Positions 51,202 to 64,000 are shown, numbered from the stretch's first letter. The stretch: DNA of 64,000 nucleotides from Floridanema aerugineum (GCF_041929345.1 NZ_JBHFNQ010000065.1:45891-109890); one strand, 5' to 3'. Numbers and translations: made by a program. Notes: generated from the sequence alone by a model not told the origin.

Positions 51202-51555
51202 ATGACCAGAGTAAAACGCGGTAATGTTGCTCGCCAACGTCGCAAAAAAATCCTTAAACTAGCGAAAGGTTTTCGCGGTTCTCACTCGACATTATTCCGC
51301 ACAGCTAATCAACAAGTAATGAAAGCATTGCGGAATTCCTATCGCGATCGCAAAAAACGCAAACGTGATTTCCGTCGCCTTTGGATCACCCGGATCAACG
51401 CTGCTGCTAATCAACACGGTATCAGCTATAGTCAACTCATGGGCAACATGAAAAAAGCCAACATTGAACTTAATCGGAAAATGTTAGCTCAATTAGCCAT
51501 CCTAGATCCAGAAAGTTTCGGCAAAGTTGTAGAAGTAGCAAAACAAGCTAAATGA
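51202..51555 (+). CDS. rplT: 50S ribosomal protein bL20
   Basis: 117 residues: MTRVKRGNVARQRRKKILKLAKGFRGSHSTLFRTANQ and RKKRKRDFRRLWITRINAA are diagnostic. Binds 23S rRNA early in large-subunit assembly. Its stop overlaps the ATGATG start of the following gene by 4 nt, which is unusual for rplT. Confidence 0.97.
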   Translation: MTRVKRGNVARQRRKKILKLAKGFRGSHSTLFRTANQQVMKALRNSYRDRKKRKRDFRRLWITRINAAANQHGISYSQLMGNMKKANIELNRKMLAQLAILDPESFGKVVEVAKQAK

Positions 51556-52415
51556 TGAAGTTGGCAACGGATAATTTAGCAGATGTAACTGAGAGAAATT
51601 CTGTGAAAAAAACAGAGTCAAAATCAGTTACATCAATGCTCATCCGCTGCTTAATTTTTTCATTTTATTTATGGCAAATTCCCATTGTTGGTAATGCCGC
51701 AGAACTAAAAGAAATTCAGCGACGAGGCTATTTAATTGTTGCCGTCAAAGATAACTTACGTCCGCTAGGTTTTCGGGATGAGGCAGGAAATTTGCAAGGA
51801 TTAGAAATCGATCTAGCAAAGCGATTAGCACAAGAAATATTAGGGAATGCTGAAGCAATTAAATTTGTGCCAGTAACAAATCGCGATCGCCTCAGAGTAG
51901 TCTTAGAAGGACAAGCCGATTTAACAATTGCCAGAGTGACGGCGACAGCTGCACGCGATCGCGTAGTCAGATTTAGCATACCCTACTACATGGATGGGAT
52001 TGCCCTAGTCACCAAAGAACCTAATGTGCGGAGTTTAGGCGACTTAGCCCAACAAAAAATTGCCATCCTTAAAGGTTCGAGTACGATCGCCAAAGTCAGA
52101 TTTATCTTACCCAAAGCTCAGTTAGTTGGGGTAGATTCATATCAAGAAGGGCGATCGTTATTAGAATCAAATGGCGCAGTCGCCTTTGCCGCTGACGTTA
52201 GCGTTCTCACAGGTTGGATACAAGAATACCCCCAATACCGTCTCTTGCCAACCCTCTTGTCCGCAGAACCCCTAGCAGTAGTCATGCCCAAAGGGATACA
52301 GTATGATGACTTACGGCGAGTTGTGAATGAAGCGATCATCCGAGGAAAAAGCCAAGGTTGGTTGCCCCAACTAGCTACCTCTTGGGGGCTACCTTGGGAT
52401 AAAGTAAACAAATAA
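51552..52415 (+). CDS. Family 3 periplasmic solute-binding protein
   Basis: 287 residues. After a polar start comes a hydrophobic signal (LIRCLIFSFYLWQIPIVGNAA) cleaved near NAA-EL. The SBP3 fold is clear: LKEIQRRGYLIVAVKDNLRPLGFRD, GLEIDLAKRLAQEI, VPVTNRDRLRVVLEGQADL and VRFSIPYYMDGIALV. These proteins bind amino acids or small organic acids for ABC uptake, or act in sensing; no permease is adjacent. The start overlaps rplT by 4 nt; an alternative ATG at 51636 gives a more usual signal peptide. It probably shares the rpmI-rplT transcript. Confidence 0.85.
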   Translation: MMKLATDNLADVTERNSVKKTESKSVTSMLIRCLIFSFYLWQIPIVGNAAELKEIQRRGYLIVAVKDNLRPLGFRDEAGNLQGLEIDLAKRLAQEILGNAEAIKFVPVTNRDRLRVVLEGQADLTIARVTATAARDRVVRFSIPYYMDGIALVTKEPNVRSLGDLAQQKIAILKGSSTIAKVRFILPKAQLVGVDSYQEGRSLLESNGAVAFAADVSVLTGWIQEYPQYRLLPTLLSAEPLAVVMPKGIQYDDLRRVVNEAIIRGKSQGWLPQLATSWGLPWDKVNK

Positions 52416-52442
52416 AGATTGAAACCAGATTTAACTAAAAAT

Positions 52443-52970
52443 ATGGAAAGCTACCTACCAATTGTTTACCTCTCAATATTACTAGTATTGCTCTCAGGAA
52501 CCACCTTTGCTATTTTGCGCCAAATCTTCAAAACTCGCAAAGTAGAAACCTCGTTTTCCCGCTTACAGAACAAGCTGAAGAATGAAAAAGGTACTCCCCA
52601 AGAATATTACGAACTAGGCAGCATTTATCTAGATAAAAAACTCTTTGCCCAATCGATTAACATCTTTCAAAAAGCACTCAAAGAATCCGAAAATGAAGAT
52701 GCTGAAAACAAAGCCTTAATTTACAACGGCTTAGGTTTTTCCTACTTCGCTCAAGAACAATACGACTTAGCAATTAGACAGTACAAAGAAGCATTAAAGC
52801 TTAATCCTAATTATGTCACAGCAATTAACAATCTAGGTCATGCTTACGAAAAAAAGAAATTAACAGCCCCAGCATTACAAGCTTACGAAGATGTTTTGAA
52901 AATCGAGCCTAACAATCAAATAGCCAAACGACGCGCTGAATCATTACGTAAAAGGTTAGTAACTTCGTAA
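52443..52970 (+). CDS. ycf37: Ycf37-like TPR membrane protein (PSI assembly)
   Basis: 175 residues from the ATG at 52443 (the TTG at 52419 adds eight). One N-terminal membrane helix (YLPIVYLSILLVLLSGTTFAIL) is followed by TPR units: YYELGSIYLDKKLFAQSINIFQKAL, ALIYNGLGFSYFAQEQYDLAIRQYKEALKLNP and AINNLGHAYEKKKLTAPALQAYEDVLKIEP. Size, helix and repeat layout match Ycf37/Pyg7, which supports photosystem I assembly or stability in thylakoids. A HIP1-stem terminator follows. Confidence 0.85.
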   Translation: MESYLPIVYLSILLVLLSGTTFAILRQIFKTRKVETSFSRLQNKLKNEKGTPQEYYELGSIYLDKKLFAQSINIFQKALKESENEDAENKALIYNGLGFSYFAQEQYDLAIRQYKEALKLNPNYVTAINNLGHAYEKKKLTAPALQAYEDVLKIEPNNQIAKRRAESLRKRLVTS

Positions 52971-53001
52971 AAGCAGAATCGAAGGTTATTCTATTTTTGA
53001 T

Positions 53002-53040
53002 GAGCGATCGCATTTGTGGAGAGAGTGCGATCGCTCTTTT
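53002..53040 (+). terminator. Terminator with HIP1 stems
   Basis: Perfect 11-bp stem GAGCGATCGCA / TGCGATCGCTC with loop TTTGTGGAGAGAG (53002-53036) followed by TTTT. The stem is made from the HIP1 octamer and its flanks. It ends the rpmI-rplT-SBP-ycf37 unit. Confidence 0.8.
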
Positions 53041-53080
53041 GCAAAATCTTGTATATAGTTGGTGAATTTGCGATCGCTAA

Positions 53081-55687
53081 CTATCCAACACTTGGTAAAA
53101 TCGTCTCAATCTCCTTTTCTACCTGTAAGAGTTCTTGGCGTTTGTTTTCGATCCAAACTTTTTCGGCATCACATTCTTCTTGGCTTTGGCGATCGCGCTT
53201 TTCCTGATCTTCCAACAAATTTTCCCACAGCAACATAGCTTCTTTCATCACACCGTTACTCGCCTTAATTCTTTCTTCAAATCCATCGATAATTTTTTCT
53301 TGTACCTTCTCAAAAATAGAGTCCGCAGATTCGTTAAACTTTTCCAACCCTAACTCACAAACTTTTTCTCTAATCTGAGCTTTAACTGAATCGCCATCTA
53401 ACCAACTCCAACCCAAACCACCACCAGCACCAGCAGCTAAGGCACCTAAAATAACCCCAATAAAACCCAGACCTGTAAAAAATAGTAACGCAGCGCCGAC
53501 TGCTGCACCAATACCTAAACCACCAAAAAATCCACCATCTTCTACTTCCGAAATTGATGAAGCAATTCCACTTCCACTTGTGCCAATTCCACCAAAATTA
53601 CTTGCTATTGCTAAGTTATTGAATTGAGCGACAAGATTACTACTCTTTTGCTTGTCGAACTTCTCAAAATCTTGCCGAATTGCATAAATATCTTCTGTAA
53701 GCTGCTTTTCTAAAACAGCCATATTTTGCCGCACGATCGCTTGCACTTTTTGATTACCCCAATTTTCTATCTCTTGTGTAATGTCTCGCACAAATTGATT
53801 AGCATAATCTTTAGTCAGCTTATCTTGACCCATTATATGTCCGTGTTCAGAAGTCCAGCGATTACTTTTTGCAATCAGGCGTTCTGCTAATCCTTCTACC
53901 CATTCATTCCAAGATTCAAGTGTTTCGTCTAAAGATTTTTCCCTCAATTCTTCAGCTAAAACTCTTATTTTCACATCCCGTCCGCTCACTTGGGCCATTT
54001 GTTCAAAAATTTTCGGCTTATCTTGTTGAGAAAGTGTTAATTTTCCATCTAATATTTCCCGCTTTTGATTCAATTCAGCGCAGCTAATATCAATGATTTT
54101 CTTAAGTCCTGCGGCAGATTGCTTAAGAGATATCGCACCCCGTTCAACTGTCAAAAACTTCTCAAGCGAAGAAGTAAAAGCTTGAAAAGTTTTTAGATAC
54201 TCATCATTTTGCCTACCTGATAAAACAGCATCTAAAGCTGATTGAGCGGAAATAAAATGAATCCGGTTTTCACCTGCAATAATCTGATTTTTCTCTTGAA
54301 CAATCTTTTCTGCCCTTTGTCTTATCTGCTTGCGACTTACTTCCCCTCTCAGCAAATCAAAAAAATTAACTACAACAAAAATATTCTTTGCTCCTTCATC
54401 TTCTTTACCATAATTAAGTTCCTTTTTCAAATCCTTCAGCAATTCTTGCTCTTTATTCGTCAAAACACTTTGAGCATGAGTCAAGAAAATAACAGCATCA
54501 GCCTTTTTCAGAACTTCCTGAGTCACCAGTGTACGTTCCTCTGCCTCGTTCAATCCAGGGGAATCAATAATTTCTACCCCATTGCGACACAACTCTAATT
54601 CGGGATGCTCAAAAACGATTTCTGCTATTTCTGATTTGGCTATCTCATCTTCGGCAGAAACCAAAGCTGCCTCTTCTGAAATCGAAGCTTTCTCTTGATA
54701 TTGTTCCGGTGAAATTTCTTCCTCGTCGCGTCCGTCTTTGTAGCGACAAATAACTCGTTTCTCTGAGCCATATTTCAAAATAGTCACAGTACCGCTACAG
54801 GGAAGATCCCGTACAGGTTGAATTTCCTCACCTAGTAAAGCATTTAGTAAAGTAGATTTCCCTTTGCTAAATTCACCGACAACAACAACGCGAAAACATT
54901 GAGATTGCAATTTATCAGAAGTTTCTTTTATTTTTCCTGCTAAATCATCAGTTATGACAGCGCGTTCATGTCCATCGGTAATAATTTGATTTAGGCGATC
55001 GCAAACTCCCTTTAATTGTTCTCGATACTCCTGAAACTTTTTCAACTCTTGATAAGACGAAACTAAAACTTTTTGATTTATTTGCGGTTTTGGTTTGGCT
55101 GGTAAATGTTCGATAATATGGCTAGCAGCACGCACAAACAAAGAATCAAGACTTTGAAATTGTGCCGGATCGAGTAACAAGTACACTTCGTCTAAAGCTG
55201 CTGTATCCCTAATTACTTGACTGCTAAAACTAGCCTCTAAAATAGTTAAATATCGATCGTCTACTTCAAGCCGTTTAGCGATAATTTTTAAATACTCTTT
55301 TTCCCGCTTATCTATAGTTCCATCTGCTGCTGACATTTGATAGCCAAAACTAATTAATAACAGCTTTTCTGACTCAGAAAAACACGCAGTCAGCGCCAGA
55401 AACTCCGGCAAATTCTTATAAAATTGATTTTCCTTCACCCCCTTAGCCATTAGCATTACCAATTGCCGCAAACTGTTATTAGCAGGAATCAGTTCCGCCA
55501 AAGTTGTCCGCATCCTTTGCGTTTCCTCAGCACTAACTGTACCGTCTGCATAAATAACTCCCAGCAACACCGTTACCAGCGCCACCAGGAAGACTACTGG
55601 AGGACTCATATCTTCTTTGGATAGTTTTTGTCCTGTGAGTCGTGAAACAAGCTCAACCGTTTGAGGAGTAATTAGCGACTTGTTCAT
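53081..55687 (-). CDS. TerB-dynamin-like GTPase, membrane-associated
   Basis: 868 residues from the ATG at 55687 (an ATG at 55729 adds 14). Residues about 25-135 carry two TerB-like EF-hand-type loops (YADGTVSAEE and SAADGTIDKREKEYL). The GTPase domain has G1 GEFSKGKSTLLN (about 271-282), G3 IIDSPGLNEAEE (375-) and an N-x-x-D (VVNFFD) in place of NKxD. After long helices comes a Gly-zipper membrane stretch (about 710-765: FFGGLGIGAAVGAALLFF, LGALAAGAGGGLGWSW), then a coiled-coil end. This fits bacterial dynamin-like proteins that remodel membranes; TerB adds a metal- or membrane-stress link. It is divergent from the ACP-containing gene. Confidence 0.86.
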   Translation of the reverse strand: MNKSLITPQTVELVSRLTGQKLSKEDMSPPVVFLVALVTVLLGVIYADGTVSAEETQRMRTTLAELIPANNSLRQLVMLMAKGVKENQFYKNLPEFLALTACFSESEKLLLISFGYQMSAADGTIDKREKEYLKIIAKRLEVDDRYLTILEASFSSQVIRDTAALDEVYLLLDPAQFQSLDSLFVRAASHIIEHLPAKPKPQINQKVLVSSYQELKKFQEYREQLKGVCDRLNQIITDGHERAVITDDLAGKIKETSDKLQSQCFRVVVVGEFSKGKSTLLNALLGEEIQPVRDLPCSGTVTILKYGSEKRVICRYKDGRDEEEISPEQYQEKASISEEAALVSAEDEIAKSEIAEIVFEHPELELCRNGVEIIDSPGLNEAEERTLVTQEVLKKADAVIFLTHAQSVLTNKEQELLKDLKKELNYGKEDEGAKNIFVVVNFFDLLRGEVSRKQIRQRAEKIVQEKNQIIAGENRIHFISAQSALDAVLSGRQNDEYLKTFQAFTSSLEKFLTVERGAISLKQSAAGLKKIIDISCAELNQKREILDGKLTLSQQDKPKIFEQMAQVSGRDVKIRVLAEELREKSLDETLESWNEWVEGLAERLIAKSNRWTSEHGHIMGQDKLTKDYANQFVRDITQEIENWGNQKVQAIVRQNMAVLEKQLTEDIYAIRQDFEKFDKQKSSNLVAQFNNLAIASNFGGIGTSGSGIASSISEVEDGGFFGGLGIGAAVGAALLFFTGLGFIGVILGALAAGAGGGLGWSWLDGDSVKAQIREKVCELGLEKFNESADSIFEKVQEKIIDGFEERIKASNGVMKEAMLLWENLLEDQEKRDRQSQEECDAEKVWIENKRQELLQVEKEIETILPSVG

Positions 55688-55774
55688 TTTCCGTACAAAT
55701 ACATAAGTTTTTTTTATTTTAAGTTCCATAATAGATTAGTAATTCTTAGATTTGTCAACTGAGTAGAAATCTTA

Positions 55775-58444
55775 ATGATGAATTTTGTTTTTCCCCCAGC
55801 AGTGCAGGCGGCGATCGAAGCTGGCAAATATGTGCAAGTCTATACATCTGCGGGAGTACCGATCGGCATGGCGCGGGATGCAGCCACAGGAAAGTTTGTC
55901 GCTCATGCAGTTGGCGCTGCGGTTGATAACAATCCTCTATCGCCGTTCCTGTCTCCCATGCAGTTTGTTTTCGGCGGCTTACAGCCACAGCAAATGCAAA
56001 TGGGCTTTCAAGGAGTTCAAGCCAGTTTGGGGCTGCTGCAAGCCACTACAGCCGTCATTGGTGTGGGAACTGCCGTAGGGGTAGCCCTCTCAGCAGTGAA
56101 TCTTTATCAAACATTGAAACTGAAAAAAGCGGTAGAGAGGTTAGAAGTTAAAGTAGAAAATGGTTTTATTAATTTAGAACAACTTTTGAAAGATCAAGGG
56201 ACGGAAATTAAGCAATTAATTTTCCAAGTTCTTGAAGAGATGAAATTTGAGAATCATCGCCTAGTATTAGTGCGAGCTTATGGGTTATTTAATCAAGCAC
56301 TGCAACGAATGCGATCGGCTTTAAAGTTACAAGACTTCGATCGCAGAAATGCAGAAATTGATGCCGCACGGGGAATGATGTTTGAAGCTTTGGCAGATTA
56401 CAGAAATTCGCAGTTATTAGAAGAAACTTGTGCAGCCGGACAGTTGCGCCGCTTAGAATGTGCTTGGGCGATCGATCAAGCAATTATTGCTACTTATCAA
56501 CTACAAAATGAGTTTGAAACGGTAAGCGATCGTATTTGTCAACTACAAGAAAATATCCGTCAAGATGGGTTAAGAATAATTGATACCTGTAACTCTGATG
56601 ACGAGCTAGATTTTATCTTCCCAGAAATCACCCGAATTCACAATCACGATTTAGTTTTATTAGACAGTTGGCATAATCAAATTGAATGGACTAAATCTCT
56701 ACCATCAAGTGAATTAAACCAGCTACAAAATGCTGATTTTAGTAGTTCACAAATCTCTATTAGCGAAAATGAAAAATCAGCTAAAACAGCTTTGCCAATA
56801 CCCACAGAACAGTTAAACTATGAGTATTTGAAGCCAAAATCTCATTTTTATTCTCTTTGCACTCAACTAGAATTGATGCTCGAACCCCAGCACCGTCAAG
56901 AGTATGAAAGTTATATTATCAAGCAAGGGGAAGTAGCAGGTTATAAAAGCTTTGTGCGATCAAACTTAGAAAAAGCTTCAGATTTAGCTGTTGCTAATCT
57001 CTATTACTACTTAAAAGTTCAAGATGAATCAGAACCAGAGCAAGAAAGCAATTTTGAACTGACTAAAACTACTACAGTATCTTCCACGAGTAGTGATGTT
57101 AATCAGGAGATCTTTATAAAAGTCAGAAAAATTATTGCCGATCAACTGGGGATAGATTCTAGCAAGGTGACACCCCAGACTAATTTTATCAGTGATTTAG
57201 GAGCAGATTCTCTTGATGCAGTAGAGTTAGTCATGGCTATCGAGGAGGAATTTGATATTGAAATTCCCGATGCAATTGCCGAGAAAATTACAACTGTTCA
57301 GCAGGCTGTCAATTATATTAAGATTAGCCAAAACATTGGTGTTGTAAATAGTAAAGACAGTAATAAAGTGAAAATTGCTCAAACAACAGAAGCGGCGATT
57401 GAACAGAACTTGCAAGTAATGAAAGAATTTGGGTTAACTCCCGGACAAACCAGAATTATGTTCAGCTATCAATACCACTTTGTCCAAGCTGATATTGATA
57501 GTGGATCGGATTACGGGAAAAACGTCATTAAGCAAGCATGGTTACGCAACTGGAAAGAATCAACAGAGCTTTTCTTGAACAGTCAAATAAAAGCCTCTAG
57601 TCCTCCTGGGACTTCATTAGAAATAATTACTGATTTTAAATTACTCAAAAATGTAGTAAAATCCCTTCTAATGAATCCGGGTAATGAATTGACTCGGTAT
57701 CTAATTTTATTAGAAGTAACACTGTTTCAACCCTATTACCCTTTAGGCGATAGCCGCGATGAAGCATTCAAAGATTTGAAAATTGTTGATGAAGAAAGGC
57801 TCACAATAGAGCTAATGTCTTTTGCTAAAACTTTAGATATTGATCCAAATTGTATTCACCGCTTTAAAACTAACTATAAAGAAGCCATCAAAGGAATTAA
57901 AGGCGGCATAAATCCTTGGTTAGTTGGTACAGTTGGAGCAGTTGCGTTGGGAGTAGCAGCTGTATTTGCTACACCATTGATAGTAGGTTTACTTGCACCG
58001 ATACTAGCACCTGGTTTATATGGTGCAGCCGCAGTATCCGCCGTTTTAGCTGCACTTGGGGGAGGTGCGATCGCCGCAGGTGGTTTCGGAATGGCTGGCG
58101 GAATGGCGGTAATTGTTGCAGGCGGTTCAATTCTCGGCGCTGGTGCAGGAGTTGGCGTTGGCGCTTTATTTGGTCAATCTCCAGATGCAGCTTTAACCCA
58201 AGCAGCCAAGTTAGAAGTCGTGATGCGCGAGATTCTTTTCATGCAAAAAGATAGCCGCAAACCTCAAGAAATCGTCAAGCCTCAAGAGATTATAAAACAA
58301 CTAAGGCTAGGTATTCGCTCCCTGGAAGACCAACGCGACGAACTACTTCTTAACCGAGAAAAAAATCAGAAAGAAATCGAAAATCTCACAAAAGCTATTG
58401 AGTATTTGAAGAAAGCACTAGAAAGATTACAAGGTTTAATGTAA
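55775..58444 (+). CDS. Membrane protein with internal acyl carrier protein domain
   Basis: 889 residues; I know no named family for the whole. Residues about 84-110 form a hydrophobic helix (LGLLQATTAVIGVGTAVGVALS), then charged helices to about 430. Residues about 441-519 are a complete ACP-like domain: IADQLGIDSSKVTP, FISDLGADSLDAVELVMAIEEEF, with Ser479 as the 4'-phosphopantetheine site. About 560-700 is a polar domain. About 710-808 is a Gly/Ala-rich membrane region of several helices (LGVAAVFATPLIVGLLAPIL, GGAIAAGGFGMAGGMAVIV), and about 820-889 a coiled coil. The carrier must be loaded by an AcpS/Sfp enzyme encoded elsewhere. The start has no strong ribosome site. Confidence 0.82.
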   Translation: MMNFVFPPAVQAAIEAGKYVQVYTSAGVPIGMARDAATGKFVAHAVGAAVDNNPLSPFLSPMQFVFGGLQPQQMQMGFQGVQASLGLLQATTAVIGVGTAVGVALSAVNLYQTLKLKKAVERLEVKVENGFINLEQLLKDQGTEIKQLIFQVLEEMKFENHRLVLVRAYGLFNQALQRMRSALKLQDFDRRNAEIDAARGMMFEALADYRNSQLLEETCAAGQLRRLECAWAIDQAIIATYQLQNEFETVSDRICQLQENIRQDGLRIIDTCNSDDELDFIFPEITRIHNHDLVLLDSWHNQIEWTKSLPSSELNQLQNADFSSSQISISENEKSAKTALPIPTEQLNYEYLKPKSHFYSLCTQLELMLEPQHRQEYESYIIKQGEVAGYKSFVRSNLEKASDLAVANLYYYLKVQDESEPEQESNFELTKTTTVSSTSSDVNQEIFIKVRKIIADQLGIDSSKVTPQTNFISDLGADSLDAVELVMAIEEEFDIEIPDAIAEKITTVQQAVNYIKISQNIGVVNSKDSNKVKIAQTTEAAIEQNLQVMKEFGLTPGQTRIMFSYQYHFVQADIDSGSDYGKNVIKQAWLRNWKESTELFLNSQIKASSPPGTSLEIITDFKLLKNVVKSLLMNPGNELTRYLILLEVTLFQPYYPLGDSRDEAFKDLKIVDEERLTIELMSFAKTLDIDPNCIHRFKTNYKEAIKGIKGGINPWLVGTVGAVALGVAAVFATPLIVGLLAPILAPGLYGAAAVSAVLAALGGGAIAAGGFGMAGGMAVIVAGGSILGAGAGVGVGALFGQSPDAALTQAAKLEVVMREILFMQKDSRKPQEIVKPQEIIKQLRLGIRSLEDQRDELLLNREKNQKEIENLTKAIEYLKKALERLQGLM

Positions 58445-58626
58445 CAGAAAAGGATTTAGGCACTGGGTACGAATGATAACTCTTTGATCTGGAAAAAGCG
58501 ATCGCCATTCTTACCCAAGTGCAACTTGTTATGTTCTTCAAATAGTTTTAGTGCGATCGCTACTTTGATTCAGGAAAGCATAAAGCACCAAAAAACTTAG
58601 ACACATATATAAGGAGTAAAAATCTC

Positions 58627-58989
58627 ATGCAACTAATTCTGGCAGAATTCTGTGGACGCTGGGGCTGCTCTTGGTGGGAAAACATTATCACCATCATTTT
58701 GATGAGTTTCAGGGGTAAAGCTGCTATAGTATTGCTCGGTTTACTACTCGTCCTGATATTGTTAGTTGTTCTAATCTTCCTACTAGGCTTTATCCAAGTT
58801 GTTGCATTTATTTCTAGTTTTAGCAAACCTAAAGAAAATATCGCTAACCCCAACAACTCTCAGGAAGAAGCGCAACCCATTTTATCCGCAGGGGTTAAGT
58901 TTGTCGGGCGTAGAGGAGTTAAATTTCTCGATCGTAAATTGAGACAAGCAAACAAAGATAAACTGAAAAATTTAGATTACTCTCAGTAA
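58627..58989 (+). CDS. Small membrane protein downstream of the ACP gene
   Basis: 120 residues. A hydrophobic helix pair (about 35-68: AAIVLLGLLLVLILLVVLIFLLGFIQVVAFIS) is followed by a polar Asn/Gln/Lys-rich tail (FSKPKENIANPNNSQEEAQP) and a basic end (VGRRGVKFLDRKLRQANKDKLKNL). AAGGAG lies 10 nt before the ATG, the clearest ribosome site in this locus. Likely co-expressed with the ACP protein 182 bp upstream, as a third membrane component. No family recognised. Confidence 0.75.
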   Translation: MQLILAEFCGRWGCSWWENIITIILMSFRGKAAIVLLGLLLVLILLVVLIFLLGFIQVVAFISSFSKPKENIANPNNSQEEAQPILSAGVKFVGRRGVKFLDRKLRQANKDKLKNLDYSQ

Positions 58990-59043
58990 ATATCTAGAAA
59001 AATTACCGCCAACAAAAACAGCAAACAACCCACAGATAAACAC

Positions 59044-59079
59044 CAAAAAACTCCTTTCAAACAGAAAGGAGTTTTTTTA
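59044..59079 (-). terminator. Terminator of the rRNA operon
   Basis: Stem AACTCCTTTC / GAAAGGAGTT with loop TGTTTG (or its complement) flanked by A and T runs. It lies just past the 3' end of 5S rRNA and can also stop transcripts from the plus-strand gene. Confidence 0.85.
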
Positions 59080-59093
59080 GTTTTGAAATAAAA

Positions 59094-59212
59094 CCCTGGC
59101 ACCTTGCTATTGTCCCTGGCAGCAACCCGCCAAGTATCTTCGCCGCCGCAACGTTTCACCACCGAGTTCGGGATGGAATCGGTGTGGTTCCATTGCGCCA
59201 ACAGCACCAGGA
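59094..59212 (-). rRNA. rrf: 5S rRNA
   Basis: 119 nt. The 5' end TCCTGGTG pairs with the 3' end CACCAGG-type (GGTGCCAGGG). The internal CCCGAACTCGGTGGTGAAACG is diagnostic. It follows 23S by about 90 bp in the operon. Confidence 0.95.
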
Positions 59213-59305
59213 AAACTTGTCTGTTGGGTCAAAACCCAGAAGACTGCATAGTAAAAAGAGAATCAAGAAACTAGTTGTAGAACTTACCAAATAGTATGTG
59301 TAGTA

Positions 59306-62187
<2,882 letters not shown>

Positions 62188-62395
62188 TTGTAACACAAAC
62201 TATTGGTAATTATCTACCTGCTACAATGTTTCCTATTTCTCTTCTCTTCTATGCAGTTTTCTAGGTTCTCACTGGCTGATGTCGCCAGCATTCTCTTTGG
62301 TTTCTTACCCTTAGAGGTGCTGATGAATCATAAACTCACTCGATCTAGTCTATCATTCTCGCTTTGATTTGACAAGACTATTTCTCAGTTTTTTT

Positions 62396-62471
62396 TGGTG
62401 GAGGTAAGCGGACTCGAACCGCTGACATCTGCCGTGCAAGGACAGCGCTCTACCAACTGAGCTATACCCCC
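62396..62471 (-). tRNA. tRNA-Ala (TGC)
   Basis: Acceptor GGGGGTA/TACCTCC with A73 and an encoded CCA (62396-62398). Anticodon arm CTGTCCTTGCACGGCAG gives anticodon TGC. T loop GTTCGAGTCC. Lies between 23S and tRNA-Ile in the operon. Confidence 0.96.
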
Positions 62472-62494
62472 AGCTTTGCCATCTTTTTGGCAGG

Positions 62495-62568
<74 letters not shown>

Positions 62569-62681
62569 ATTAACCCAACCTGAATAGTTTGAAAGCCCAC
62601 CATTCTCGTTCGACCCGGGTATGACCTTTTCTGTGACCTAATCACGAGTTTTCGGTCATCAGTTAGGTTAGGTCTCCCTAA

Positions 62682-64000
<1,319 letters not shown>

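Noticed and set aside
58560..58856. Minus-strand 98-codon frame
   Set aside because: Antisense to the small membrane protein gene, which has the better ribosome site and composition.

Overview
The window is chromosomal DNA of a cyanobacterium, most likely a filamentous non-heterocystous type. The evidence is: frequent HIP1-like octamers (GCGATCGC); an atpB-atpC pair; a RuBisCO assembly factor (Raf1); a Ycf37-like photosystem I assembly protein; an RRM-type Rbp-rpsU unit; COP23, ComFB, DUF29, PEP-CTERM and acyl-lipid desaturase genes; and heptameric CCCCAGT/CCCCAAT tandem repeats. I cannot assign a genus from sequence alone. No transposase, prophage module or CRISPR array is visible.

Layout. 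1-6.4 kb: a truncated PEP-CTERM protein, DUF29, ATP synthase beta and epsilon, an SGNH hydrolase, a phage-type Gp157 protein and two tandem ComFB paralogues. 7-17 kb: a coiled-coil/EamA transporter fusion, tRNA-Ser, a ferredoxin overlapping a thermonuclease-like lipoprotein, an inositol-phosphatase family enzyme, a J-domain/TPR protein joined to hisZ, a second ferredoxin, a LivF-type ATPase and a JAMM protease next to a MoeB-rhodanese E1-like enzyme. 17.5-22 kb: a large type IIG-like restriction-methyltransferase and a DUF4231 membrane protein, followed by 1 kb with no gene. 22.8-32.3 kb: a zinc-ribbon peptide, an alcohol dehydrogenase with a tandem repeat inside its coding region, COP23 with a trypsin-like protease, a DUF433/DUF5615 toxin-antitoxin pair, DUF445, menG with a REC-GAF regulator, and raf1. 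32.6-43 kb: a GT39-type glycosyltransferase and a Ser/Thr kinase, a UvrD-like helicase, an orphan HigA-like antitoxin, a biuret-hydrolase-like enzyme, a response regulator-histidine kinase, and a TetR regulator carrying a degenerate tyrosine-recombinase domain. That regulator is divergent from a desaturase across a region with two identical palindromic operators.

44-53 kb: rbp-rpsU, a polyphosphate-glucokinase-like ROK protein, a BMP-type ABC uptake operon (binding protein and two permeases, no ATPase) beside an allophanate-hydrolase C-terminal-like protein and a second isochorismatase-fold hydrolase, then rpmI-rplT with a solute-binding protein and Ycf37. 53-59 kb: the most unusual locus. 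A TerB-dynamin-like GTPase is divergent from an 889-residue protein that holds an acyl carrier protein domain between membrane segments, followed by a small membrane protein. 59-64 kb: a ribosomal RNA operon on the minus strand (16S, tRNA-Ile, tRNA-Ala, 23S, 5S), with 16S cut by the right edge.

Intergenic regions are rich in short palindromic elements. Some are nested: a shared outer inverted repeat encloses one of two different inner hairpins. One 215-bp element has perfect 15-bp terminal inverted repeats and a 6-bp target duplication. They look like non-autonomous mobile elements mobilised from elsewhere.
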